Shown here: piece after piece, positions 49,580-57,515 of the stretch | Layout of the letters: each line of letters opens with the position of its first letter | How positions within the stretch are numbered: the first letter of the stretch is position 1 | Assembly (NCBI RefSeq): GCF_000702585.1 | Contig: NZ_JNIQ01000001.1 | Coordinates: forward strand, 2,547,001-2,611,000 | Length of the DNA: 64,000 nucleotides | Direction of reading: 5' to 3' | Origin: Exiguobacterium aurantiacum DSM 6208 | Lineage (GTDB): Bacteria > Bacillota > Bacilli > Exiguobacteriales > Exiguobacteriaceae | The notes under the pieces: generated by a model | Told to the model about the DNA's origin: nothing | The model's input: the letters and a program-made list of their open reading frames with translations, nothing else | Database searches by the model: none | Program-made: the position numbers and the translations under genes

Positions 49580-51877
49580 TTACGCTTTCACCGTTTCGAC
49601 AGTCACCGCTTCGTTCGCCGGTACCGTGACGACATTTCCGTAGACGCGGATGTCGACAGCTGTACCGCCGTTCTGCTTGATCGTCACGTGGTCACGTGTC
49701 GATGAGATCGTCAAATGATGGCCGCGCCAGAGCATGTTGAACGAGTAGCCGTTCCAATCTTTCGGAATCATCGGGCTGAACGTCAGCTCATTGTCGAGCG
49801 CGCGCATCCCGGCGAAGCCGTGGACGATCGACATCCACGAACCGACCATCGACGTGATGTGTAAGCCGTCTTCTGTGTCGTTGTTATAGTTGTCGAGGTC
49901 GAGTCGGGCTGAACGTTGGTATAGTTCGACCGCTTTGTCCTCATAACCGACTTCTGCCGCAATGATCGAGTAGACGCAAGGCGATAGGCTCGACTCATGG
50001 ACCGTACGCGGTTCGTAGAAGTCGAAGTTCGCCTGTTTCTGCTCAAGCGTGAAGCGGTCGCTGAACGTGTAGAGACCTTGGAGCACGTCCGCCTGTTTGA
50101 TGAAGTTCGAGCGGAGGATGCGGTCCCACGACCAGTTCTGGTTGAGCGGCAAGTGTTTCGGATCGAGGTCTTTCACTAAGATCTGCTCTTTATCCATGAA
50201 GCCGTCCTGTTGCATGAACACGTCAGGAACGAGGTCGTCTTTCGGATAGTACATCTTCGTTTGGATGTCGTTCCACTTCGCGATCTCCTCATCCGATAGA
50301 CCAAGCGTCGCCACGAGTTCGTCAAGACGAGCCGGCTCCGCTTCTTTCAAGTAGTTGTATACTTCTTGCGTGTACTCGAGCGTCCACGCGGCGATCAAGT
50401 TCGTGTACCAGTTGTTGTTGACGTTGTTGTCATATTCGTTCGGACCTGTGACGCCTAGGATCATATACACGTCTTTGTGTGGCACAAAGTTGACGCGGCT
50501 CGCCCAGTAACGCGAGATCTCGACCAATACTTCAAGTCCGTATTTGCCAAGGTATGACTTGTCGCCCGTGAAGTTCGTATAGTTGAAGATCGCATGGGCG
50601 ATCGCACCGTTCCGATGAATCTCTTCGTGCGTGATTTCCCACTCGTTGTGGCACTCTTCCCCGTTCATCGTCACCATCGGATAGAGGGCACCTTCCATCC
50701 CGACGTTTTTCACCGAGTTCTCTTTCGCTTGCGGCAATTGGTTATGGCGATATTTGAGCAAGTTCCATGACACTTCCGGTTTGGCTGTCGCTAAATAGAA
50801 GTGGAGGCAATACGCTTCTGTATCCCAATACGTCGCACCGCCATACTTTTCACCGGTGAACCCTTTCGGTCCGATGTTGAGACGTGAGTCTTCACCCGTG
50901 TACGTTTGATACATATTGAAGATGTTGAAGCGGATGCCTTGCTGCGCCTCGGCGTCGCCATCAATGCGAACGTCAGCATCTTCCCAGCGCGCGAGCCAGG
51001 CGTCGGTCTGCTCGGCAAGCAGCGTCTCGAATCCTTTTTCAAACGCCGCCTCGACGCGTTGCATCCCTGCCGATTGCAGTCCATCAATCTCGTAGTCACG
51101 GTTCGTGACGACCGATACGTATTTGTACGCCGTTGCCGTCTCACCGGCCGGCGCCGTCACCGTGAACTTGTTCGCGACGAACAGGTCGGTCGCTTCGAGC
51201 ACTTCACAGCGCGCGCCTTCGACGTCTGCAATCATCGAGGCCGTCACGTGCCAATCGAGCTTTTTCGTCTTCGTCGTGACAAAACCGAAACGCTCTTCGA
51301 CACCGTGTTCGACTGGCAACCAGAACTTCTCATCATAGTTCGAGTCCTCGTTGACGACGTCACCGTCCAAGTATGGCGTAAACTCGATTTTCGCCTCGTA
51401 GTTGATCGGCGTGACGTTATAACGAATCGCTAAGATTTCTTTATCGACGATCGAGAAGAAACGGACGACTTTCACTTTCGTCTCTTCCGTCCCGTTCAAC
51501 AATGTGAACGTCCGCGTGAGGACGCCACGTTGCATATCGAGCTCGCGCTTGAATTCTTTCACGTCCCATTTCGCCAAGTCGACCGCTGTCCCGTTAATGG
51601 CAACACGAAGTCCGATGACGTTTGTTGCGTTCAACACTTTTGCGAAGTATTCCGGATAGCCGTTCTTCCACCAACCGACGCGCGTTTTGTCCGGGTAATA
51701 GACGCCTGCCACATAAAACCCTTGGTGCGTGTCATTCGAGTAATCTTCCTCGAAGTTCCCGCGCATCCCCATATGCCCGTTACCGAGCGAGGTGATCGAT
51801 TCGGCGAGACGGTTCTCTTTCGGGTGAAGCCCTTCTTCCGTTACTTTCCATTCATCGACTGCAAACAATCGTTTCAT
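49580..51877 (-). CDS. Glycoside hydrolase family 65 phosphorylase (maltose phosphorylase-like)
   Basis: A 765-residue GH65 enzyme. The N-terminal super-sandwich domain begins LAESITSLGNGHMGMRGNFEEDY; the (alpha/alpha)6 barrel holds ATYWDTEAYCLHFYLATAKPE and the catalytic acid in GVTGPNEYDNNVNNNWYTN; HESSLSPCVYSIIAAEVG follows. In bacteria with a MalEFG system it splits imported maltose with phosphate into glucose-1-phosphate (beta) and glucose. Kojibiose or trehalose phosphorylase is the alternative. No beta-phosphoglucomutase is next to it. The promoter carries maltose-type operators like those of the locus 10 kb away. Confidence 0.9.
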   Translation of the reverse strand: MKRLFAVDEWKVTEEGLHPKENRLAESITSLGNGHMGMRGNFEEDYSNDTHQGFYVAGVYYPDKTRVGWWKNGYPEYFAKVLNATNVIGLRVAINGTAVDLAKWDVKEFKRELDMQRGVLTRTFTLLNGTEETKVKVVRFFSIVDKEILAIRYNVTPINYEAKIEFTPYLDGDVVNEDSNYDEKFWLPVEHGVEERFGFVTTKTKKLDWHVTASMIADVEGARCEVLEATDLFVANKFTVTAPAGETATAYKYVSVVTNRDYEIDGLQSAGMQRVEAAFEKGFETLLAEQTDAWLARWEDADVRIDGDAEAQQGIRFNIFNMYQTYTGEDSRLNIGPKGFTGEKYGGATYWDTEAYCLHFYLATAKPEVSWNLLKYRHNQLPQAKENSVKNVGMEGALYPMVTMNGEECHNEWEITHEEIHRNGAIAHAIFNYTNFTGDKSYLGKYGLEVLVEISRYWASRVNFVPHKDVYMILGVTGPNEYDNNVNNNWYTNLIAAWTLEYTQEVYNYLKEAEPARLDELVATLGLSDEEIAKWNDIQTKMYYPKDDLVPDVFMQQDGFMDKEQILVKDLDPKHLPLNQNWSWDRILRSNFIKQADVLQGLYTFSDRFTLEQKQANFDFYEPRTVHESSLSPCVYSIIAAEVGYEDKAVELYQRSARLDLDNYNNDTEDGLHITSMVGSWMSIVHGFAGMRALDNELTFSPMIPKDWNGYSFNMLWRGHHLTISSTRDHVTIKQNGGTAVDIRVYGNVVTVPANEAVTVETVKA

Positions 51878-51932
51878 CTGTCTGCCACTCCTTTTTCTCT
51901 ACAAGGCTACTCCTCGATAGACAAAGGAATCA

Positions 51933-52016
51933 TGCAACCGTTTGTCTATGAAAGCGCTGTATTTCAATCTCACCTCTCATTTTACACGACTTAACGAAGA
52001 ATGCAATCGTTTGCAT
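51933..52016 (-). promoter_or_regulatory. GH65 promoter with LacI-type and cre-like operators
   Basis: On the minus strand TTGCAT (52006-52001), 16 bases, TAAAAT (51984-51979). ATGCAATCGTTTGCAT (52001-52016) overlaps the -35; TGCAACCGTTTGTC (51933-51946) and TGAAAGCGCTGTAT (51949-51962, cre-like with two mismatches) lie downstream of the start. Confidence 0.6.
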
Positions 52017-52061
52017 AGAACTTTTTCTTTCTTTTTTTCCTCACAGTTTACGGCAGACAAA

Positions 52062-52089
52062 AACGGCTTCGAGTTCCCCCGAAGCCGTT
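52062..52089 (-). terminator. Terminator of the YflT gene
   Basis: AACGGCTTCG / CGAAGCCGTT around an eight-base loop, followed on the minus strand by TTTTTG. Confidence 0.88.
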
Positions 52090-52094
52090 CCAAA

Positions 52095-52502
52095 TCAAAC
52101 GTCGCGATCGCGGCCGAACGCCGCATTGCCTTCATGCCCTTCAAACGCCGGGTTGTCCCCGTCGTTGAAGCCGGTATCCGGTTCATCGAGAATGAGCGCA
52201 TAACCACCGCTCATGATGTCTCCGTACGCCTTGTTCACGTCATCGTCCGCGAGTCCGAGGTCGAGGAGCGCTCGTTTCACTTCTTGCTCGCCTTCAGCGA
52301 CGCCGGCAAACTTTTGCAGCCATGAAGCTGAAGCCTCTTCCACTTTCGCATCGGTGTTTCGTTTGACGAGCGATACGTTATCCTCGTCTCGCACGACGAC
52401 GAACAAGTCCTTCTCGTCATAGCCATCATGGTTCAACTGATCAATCTTCGAGACGAGGGCCGCCTCGTCTTGGTACGTGTCAACAAATCGTCTTCTGCTC
52501 AT
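52095..52502 (-). CDS. YflT-domain general stress protein
   Basis: A 135-residue soluble protein. Residues 1-105 form a YflT domain (RFVDTYQDEAALVSKIDQLNHDGYDEKDLFVVVRDEDNVSLV ... GGYALILDE); the acidic tail is disordered-looking (GFNDGDNPAFEGHEGN). Related domains are heat- and stress-induced in Bacillus. The ATG overlaps the stop of the upstream YsnF gene (TAATG). The N-terminus is clearly homologous to that of the protein at 53393-54358 (VGTYYQESELVSKIDEL). Confidence 0.8.
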   Translation of the reverse strand: MSRRRFVDTYQDEAALVSKIDQLNHDGYDEKDLFVVVRDEDNVSLVKRNTDAKVEEASASWLQKFAGVAEGEQEVKRALLDLGLADDDVNKAYGDIMSGGYALILDEPDTGFNDGDNPAFEGHEGNAAFGRDRDV

Positions 52503-53311
52503 TATGTCTCATCCTTTCGCTCTGTAAGTGATGAATCGATGTCGATGCGGGCATCGCCTTCCTCCCGGACCTCGATCTCTTCTTTGCGCAACGTCTCCGT
52601 GACCGTTTCGACGTCTTCTCGCACGTGCTTATGCACGATGATCTCCTCGACGACGACAGGTCGCTTGACGATGAACGCTCGCTCTTCGATGACTTGAATC
52701 CGAAGGTGATCGCCTTCGTCGATCGTCCGGATGCCCGGTCGGTCGAAATCATAGTCTTCAATCTCTTCTAGCGAGCCGTCTTTGCGCTCTACGTGTAACT
52801 GTTCCCTCCGAATCGGGATTTCAATCTCTTGATCGGTCTCGGTGACACGTTTGTTCACGACGAGCTCACCGGTTTGGACCGCTCGCTTCTTCACGTCGAG
52901 CCGTTCCTCATGCAGGGCGAGCGTTTGTTCTTCGGTGTCTGTCGCTTGTTTTCGACGGGTCGCTGTCTCTGCTTCGAGCCGTTCGCCTTGTTCCGCGTCG
53001 ACGTAGAGGAACAACTTTCCTTGCTCGATCGCCTGGGCGAACGTCTCCTGTCTTTCAGGCGTCAAGCGCATACTGCCGAGCCATCGCTCGACCGGACGCT
53101 CGCTCGATGTGACGAGCGAAGCGATCGCCTGCGGGTCGTCGGCGACGAGAACGTATAGATTCGATTGACGTTTCACGGCCTCTCCCGTCTCTTTACGTTT
53201 GACGAGCACGAACATGTCTCCTTCGTCGTAACCTTCTCGTTTCAAGTCGACCGTCCGCGCGAGCAACGCCGTGGCATCGTCGAACAGTTCAGAAATGATG
53301 GCTTGTCTCAT
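52502..53311 (-). CDS. Stress protein: YflT-like N-terminus plus YsnF/AvaK (DUF2382) domain
   Basis: A 269-residue protein. Residues 1-100 are a diverged YflT-like domain (ISELFDDATALLARTVDLKREGYDEGDMFVLVKRKETGE); residues about 145-260 are a DUF2382 domain with alternating repeats such as LHEERLDVKKRAVQTGELVVNKRVTETDQEIEIPIRREQLHVERK and a second half VVEEIIVHKHVREDVETVTETLRKEEIEV. The domain is found in PRC-barrel and stress proteins. The function is unknown. SD AGGAGGAATGAGAC. Confidence 0.82.
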   Translation of the reverse strand: MRQAIISELFDDATALLARTVDLKREGYDEGDMFVLVKRKETGEAVKRQSNLYVLVADDPQAIASLVTSSERPVERWLGSMRLTPERQETFAQAIEQGKLFLYVDAEQGERLEAETATRRKQATDTEEQTLALHEERLDVKKRAVQTGELVVNKRVTETDQEIEIPIRREQLHVERKDGSLEEIEDYDFDRPGIRTIDEGDHLRIQVIEERAFIVKRPVVVEEIIVHKHVREDVETVTETLRKEEIEVREEGDARIDIDSSLTERKDET

Positions 53312-53342
53312 GTCTCATTCCTCCTAAACTATGTCGTAAAAA

Positions 53343-53376
53343 AAGGATGGTCCCTTTAGAGAGAACCATCCTTCTT
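53343..53376 (-). terminator. Terminator between the two YsnF-type genes
   Basis: On the minus strand AAGGATGGT / ACCATCCTT around a loop, with seven T. Confidence 0.85.
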
Positions 53377-53392
53377 CAGGTACTTGGTCAAA

Positions 53393-54358
53393 TTAGAGGC
53401 GGTCGCGGTCGTCACGGCGTGTGTGGTCACCGTCACGCTTGCGGAGGTCATCTTCACCCTCGATATGGGCTTCTTCCTTCCGGACTGTCTCCCGTACTGT
53501 TTCAGTATCCTTCACTTTTTCTTTGCCGACGACAATCTCTTCCGCGACGACATCTTTCTTCGTCACATCGACACGTTCTTCCGTCACAGGGACACGAATC
53601 TCGTCACGTTCGTTCTTCGCATCGAACGAGTGGTCTGTCGCGGCGCGGTCACCGTCGACTGGACGTCGCTCGACATACACTTCGTCACGCTCGACTTCGA
53701 CATCGATGCGTTCCTCATGCTCGACGACGTCTTTCTCGACGCGAACCTCGCCCGTTTGGACGCGCTCTTTGTTCACTTGTAGACGTTCTTCATGCAACTG
53801 CAACTTCTGCTCGTCCGTCAAGTCGGTGCGGTTGCGGATGTCCTCATCCATATCGTGGTGACGCGTCGAGTCATGATGCGATCCCGTCGCGTCAAGACCT
53901 GTTCCGGCTGCTCCGACACCTGTACCAATCGGGTCACGAGCCGTCATGTTGCCAGCCTCGTTCCCTTCTGAACCGTAGCCTGCTGACGTACGTCCTTCGA
54001 ACGTATCGTTCCGTCCGTTATCGAGGACACCATCGTCCGTATCAAGCAAGAGGACGAAGCCGCCGTTCTCGATATCTGAATGGTGGCGTGCCGTCTCTTC
54101 TTCTGAGAAGCCGAGTTTGTCGAACGTGTGACGAACTTCGTCTGCACCGTCCGCGACTCCGAAGAAGCGATCAAGCCATGATGCTTTTGTTTCTTTTACT
54201 TCTGCGCCCGTTTCGCCGCGAACCATTGAAAGGTTCGATTTATCCTTCACAACGACGTACAAGTCTTCTTCACGATGACCTTGAGCACGGAGCTCATCAA
54301 TTTTTGACACGAGTTCTGACTCCTGATAGTAAGTTCCTACGTAACGTTTGTTATCCAT
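53393..54358 (-). CDS. Stress protein: YflT plus YsnF/AvaK (DUF2382) domains
   Basis: A 321-residue soluble protein. Residues 1-105 form a YflT domain (SWLDRFFGVADGADEVRHTFDKLGFSEEETARHHSDIENGGFVLLLDTD). A Gly/Thr/His-rich linker (GTGVGAAGTGLDATGSHHDST) follows, then DUF2382 (LHEERLQVNKERVQTGEVRVEKDVVEHEERIDVEVERDEVYVERR ... VDVTKKDVVAEEIVVGKEKVKDTETVRETVRKEEAHIE). It is a paralogue of the next gene downstream. High acidity and charge suggest a stress-protective role; not proven. Confidence 0.85.
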   Translation of the reverse strand: MDNKRYVGTYYQESELVSKIDELRAQGHREEDLYVVVKDKSNLSMVRGETGAEVKETKASWLDRFFGVADGADEVRHTFDKLGFSEEETARHHSDIENGGFVLLLDTDDGVLDNGRNDTFEGRTSAGYGSEGNEAGNMTARDPIGTGVGAAGTGLDATGSHHDSTRHHDMDEDIRNRTDLTDEQKLQLHEERLQVNKERVQTGEVRVEKDVVEHEERIDVEVERDEVYVERRPVDGDRAATDHSFDAKNERDEIRVPVTEERVDVTKKDVVAEEIVVGKEKVKDTETVRETVRKEEAHIEGEDDLRKRDGDHTRRDDRDRL

Positions 54359-54561
54359 GATTGTATCTCCCTTTCAAATTCTTTATTTTTTTGGTTATTG
54401 GCTGGGCTGATTCGTTATGTTCTACCATCCTGCCGGTAATGTATGTGTTCCCTTGCAACACCGTTTCATGCATTTCTTTCATGATTGTAATCTGTTTGTA
54501 ACGTTGTGACTTTTGTCTGATTGTAACGCCTTCTATAATATGCATGAAAAAAAACCTCTCA

Positions 54562-54570
54562 TCCGAAGAC
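54562..54570. repeat. Left 9-bp target duplication of the IS1182 element
   Basis: TCCGAAGAC, repeated at 56404-56412. Confidence 0.88.
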
Positions 54571-54600
54571 GAGGGCACTGAAAAACTTCAAATGTTTTTG

Positions 54601-54645
54601 AACAGAGGAGCGTCGTCCCGGAAGGGATGGCGCTCCTCTGTTTTC
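54601..54645 (+). terminator. Inward terminator-like hairpin at the left end of IS1182
   Basis: AACAGAGGAGCG / CGCTCCTCTGTT, a 12-bp stem followed by TTTC. It would stop transcripts entering the element. It is conserved, with a G-U change, in the deleted copy. Confidence 0.7.
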
Positions 54646-54668
54646 ATTGCCCTTCAGCCGCCCTGTCC

Positions 54669-54766
54669 GGCACGCCGCTTTCCTGGGGGCGGGCGCCGAG
54701 CCGCATCGCGACGTCGTCGCTGCTGGGTCTCGCCTTGCCCGCTGATTCCCCGGGAGTCGGCGTGCC
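54669..54766 (+). repeat. Long GC-rich leader hairpin of IS1182
   Basis: Outer stem GGCACGCCG / CGGCGTGCC (9 bp), inner stem TCCTGGGG / CCCCGGGA with wobble, and a 60-base centre with CGCGACGTCGTCGC. It lies 74 bp before the transposase start. Related copies are in the deleted element and at 47422-47521. Confidence 0.8.
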
Positions 54767-54839
54767 CTCGGGCGGCGCTGTACGCGCCTGACATTCCGGA
54801 CTATACTGGCTGTAACCAACCAATCTGGAGGCGATCCCG

Positions 54840-56306
54840 ATGATGCCTGACCTGCCCAACATGCCGCCGAGCCCGTATGCGGCCCTCTATGACCTGTTGA
54901 TCCCGGCCGATGACGAACTGCGGCTCATCCATGACCTCGTCTCGTTCGATTTTATCACGGACCTACTCGAGGATACGTATTGCCACGACAACGGTCGGAT
55001 GGCCGTCCATCCTGTCCGGATGTTCAAATATCTGTTCCTGAAGGCGCATTCGAACCTGTCCGACGTCGACCTCGTCAGACGGGCGAAGACCGACCTCACC
55101 TACAAATATTTTCTGGACCTGGCACCGGAAGATGACGTCATCAACCCCTCCTCGCTCACGAAGTTCCGTCGTCAGCGCATGGACGACGACGAGCTGCTCG
55201 AGAAGTTGATCGGGCACACGGTCGAGGTCGCGAAAGGGATGGGGCTGCTCAAGGGACGGACATTGATCGTCGACGCGACCCATTCACGGGCCCGGTACGG
55301 GCAGAAACCGATCAGACAGGCAATCATCGACGAGACGAAACGCCTGAGACAAGCGTGCTACCAATCATCGGTCGATGCGAAAGGTCGTTTCCCGGAAAAG
55401 GTCGACGAGGAGGATATCGACCAACTCCTCGCCTATGCGCTTGCCGTCGCAGAGACCGTCGAGACCGGGATGCCCGAGCTGATGTTTCGCGAGCACATCC
55501 GAGACCAGGTGAACCGGGTGCGTGAGCTAGCGGAGGATGCGCATGTCGAGCTGCAGGTGTCCAAAGACAGCGATGCCCGGACAGGGCACAAGAGTGCCGA
55601 CTCGTCGTTCTTCGGCTACAAGCACCATCTCGCGATGACGGAGGAGGGCATCATCACGGCTGTCGTCGTCACATCTGGCGAGGTGGCAGACGGGCCACAA
55701 TTGGCGAGTCTTGTTGAGAAGAGCCATCTAGCCGGTGCCGAGTTCGACCACATCGTGGGTGACGCCGCCTATTCTGGCCGTGACAACCTGATTTACGCTG
55801 CCTCACAAGGATGTAAGCTTGTCGCCCCGTTGAATCCGCGTGTCTATTCGCCGGCTGATAACCGCGGTGAGGGGTTCACCTACAACAAGGATGCCGAACG
55901 CTACGTCTGCCCCGCCGGGCACATGGCCATCCGGAAGGCCCGGACAGGGACAAAGGACATCGGTAAAAACCAGAAAGAAACGCATTATTTCGATATCGAG
56001 CTCTGTAAGCAATGCCCGTTGCGCAATGGCTGTTACAAGAATGGTGCAAAATCGAAAACGTACAGCGTGTCCTTGAAATCGAGGGAGCATAGCGAACAGT
56101 ACGAGTACGAGCAGACGGATGAGTTCAAGGACTATCGCCGCAAGCGCTTCGCCATCGAGGCGAAAAATAGTCAATTGAAGAACCCGCAAGGTCTGGCGCG
56201 CAACAAGACGTCAGACCTGAAAGGCATGACGTTACAGGGCGTGATGGCAATCATTGCGGTCAACCTGAAGCGAATCATCGCCCTTCGAAAAGAAAATACA
56301 GGATGA
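54840..56306 (+). CDS. IS1182-family transposase
   Basis: A 488-residue DDE transposase. The N-terminal domain reads HPVRMFKYLFLKAHSNLSDVDLVRRAKTDLTYKYFLDL; the first catalytic Asp is in TLIVDATHSRARYG, the second in HIVGDAAYSGRDNL, and the Glu in RRKRFAIEAKNSQLKNPQGLAR. A cysteine-bearing insert (YVCPAGH ... CKQCPLRNGC) is typical of the family. The ATG follows TGGAGGCGATCCCG. The frame is open throughout, so the element may be active. Confidence 0.93.
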   Translation: MMPDLPNMPPSPYAALYDLLIPADDELRLIHDLVSFDFITDLLEDTYCHDNGRMAVHPVRMFKYLFLKAHSNLSDVDLVRRAKTDLTYKYFLDLAPEDDVINPSSLTKFRRQRMDDDELLEKLIGHTVEVAKGMGLLKGRTLIVDATHSRARYGQKPIRQAIIDETKRLRQACYQSSVDAKGRFPEKVDEEDIDQLLAYALAVAETVETGMPELMFREHIRDQVNRVRELAEDAHVELQVSKDSDARTGHKSADSSFFGYKHHLAMTEEGIITAVVVTSGEVADGPQLASLVEKSHLAGAEFDHIVGDAAYSGRDNLIYAASQGCKLVAPLNPRVYSPADNRGEGFTYNKDAERYVCPAGHMAIRKARTGTKDIGKNQKETHYFDIELCKQCPLRNGCYKNGAKSKTYSVSLKSREHSEQYEYEQTDEFKDYRRKRFAIEAKNSQLKNPQGLARNKTSDLKGMTLQGVMAIIAVNLKRIIALRKENTG

Positions 56307-56322
56307 GGGCAAGGAAAAAAGA

Positions 56323-56362
56323 GGGATTGTCCCGACGTGAGTCGGTTCAATCCCCCTTTTTT
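56323..56362. terminator. Terminator at the right end of IS1182
   Basis: GGGATTG-CCGAC-GTGA-GTCGG-CAATCCC, flanked by A and T runs, so active in both directions. Confidence 0.85.
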
Positions 56363-56403
56363 CTTTTCACGCTCGGATAGAGCGGAGGTTTTTCAGTGCC
56401 CTC

Positions 56404-56412
56404 TCCGAAGAC
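56404..56412. repeat. Right 9-bp target duplication of the IS1182 element
   Basis: TCCGAAGAC, identical to 54562-54570. Confidence 0.88.
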
Positions 56413-56426
56413 GAGAGGGTTACAAA

Positions 56427-57470
56427 TTATTCAGTCGGTTGTCCGGCCTTTTTTTGTCCGCACGACTGTCTGACGACGAGATAGTGCGGCACGATGACGC
56501 GTTTTCCGTATGGCGGCGCACTGTCCCCGATCTGTTCGATCAAGCAGTTCGTCGCCTCAAACCCGAGGCCGAAGATGTTGATTTCGACCGATGTGAGCGG
56601 TGGATTCGAATGTTCGGCGATGTAGACGTTATTGAAGCTGACGACGGCGACGTCCTCAGGAATCTTTAACCCCATCTCGCTGAGCGTGCTGATGACGCCG
56701 AGCGCCATCATGTCATCGCTGACGACGACGGCTGTCGGCGGTTCTTCGATGTGCAGCAACTCGCGAACGGCCTTCGCGCCGCCTTTCGTCATGAACTCGG
56801 CGCGGGCGATATAATCTTCACGCACCGGGATACCGGCTTCCATGAGCGCCGTCGCATAGCCGTTGCGGCGGTCTTGCGTGACGGCGAGTTTATCCGAGCC
56901 GCCGATGAAGGCGATGCGACGATGACCGAGATTGTACAAATGTTTCGTCACTTCCCGGCCGGCCAAGTAATTGTCCGTATCGACGTAGGTGATCGACGAA
57001 GCGTCCCCGAACGGCTTCCCGACCACGACGAACGGGAATTTCGTTTGACGTAAATACTGAACGACTTTGTCGTCTTCGCGCGAATAGAGGACGATGACGC
57101 CGTCGACCCGACGCCCTTGTACCATCTCGATGACACCCGACAACACCTCTTCTTCTGTGACCCCTGTCGTCATGTAGAGCGAGTACCCGTTCTGATGCGC
57201 TTTCGTGCTGATTCCGCGGAGCACTTCCGGGAAAAACGGGTTTTGCAGCGTTTTCGTCGCCGCGCTCGGCATGACGAGACCAATCGACTGCGTCGAGCGG
57301 TTGGCAAGACTTCTCGCGTGGATGTTCGGATGGTACCCGAGTTCCTCCATCGAACTGCGCACGCGTTCTTTCGTTTTTTGACTGATCCGTGGACTGTTCG
57401 CGATGACGCGAGACACCGTCGACGGTGCGACGTTGGCGTGTTTCGCGACATCTTTAATCGTGACTTGCAT
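56427..57470 (-). CDS. LacI-family regulator of the maltodextrin genes (MalR-like)
   Basis: A 347-residue repressor. The DNA-binding helix-turn-helix is VTIKDVAKHANVAPSTVSRVIANSPRISQ, the hinge helix is HARSLANRSTQSIGLVMP, and the sugar-binding core follows (NPFFPEVLRGI, DDMMALGVISTL, PPLTSVEI). It is next to amylase and MalGFE on the same strand, so it probably senses maltose or maltodextrin and binds the GCAAACG-type sites near 52.0, 61.3, 62.7 and 62.9 kb. ATG 57470 is chosen after AGGGGGAGCACC. Its terminator is interrupted by IS1182. Confidence 0.9.
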   Translation of the reverse strand: MQVTIKDVAKHANVAPSTVSRVIANSPRISQKTKERVRSSMEELGYHPNIHARSLANRSTQSIGLVMPSAATKTLQNPFFPEVLRGISTKAHQNGYSLYMTTGVTEEEVLSGVIEMVQGRRVDGVIVLYSREDDKVVQYLRQTKFPFVVVGKPFGDASSITYVDTDNYLAGREVTKHLYNLGHRRIAFIGGSDKLAVTQDRRNGYATALMEAGIPVREDYIARAEFMTKGGAKAVRELLHIEEPPTAVVVSDDMMALGVISTLSEMGLKIPEDVAVVSFNNVYIAEHSNPPLTSVEINIFGLGFEATNCLIEQIGDSAPPYGKRVIVPHYLVVRQSCGQKKAGQPTE

Positions 57471-57515
57471 GGTGCTCCCCCTTGCTTCCGTTAGTTCTAA
57501 GTTCCCTGACATCGA

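Larger units (their letters stand above)
54571..56403 (+). mobile_element. IS1182-family insertion sequence, 1833 bp, intact
   Basis: The tips are GAGGGCACTGAAAAAC on both sides in inverted orientation, with nine-base duplications TCCGAAGAC. One transposase gene. Before it lie two hairpins (54601-54642 and 54669-54766); behind it is a terminator (56323-56362). It lies inside the terminator of the lacI gene: joining the flanks after removing one duplication restores CCTCTC-loop-GAGAGG with eight T on the minus strand. A deleted relative is at 30927-31441. Confidence 0.93.

Noticed and set aside
54362-54540. SigB promoter for the YflT/YsnF genes
   Set aside because: A GGGAAC -10-like element exists on the minus strand, but no GTTT-type -35 lies at the right distance.
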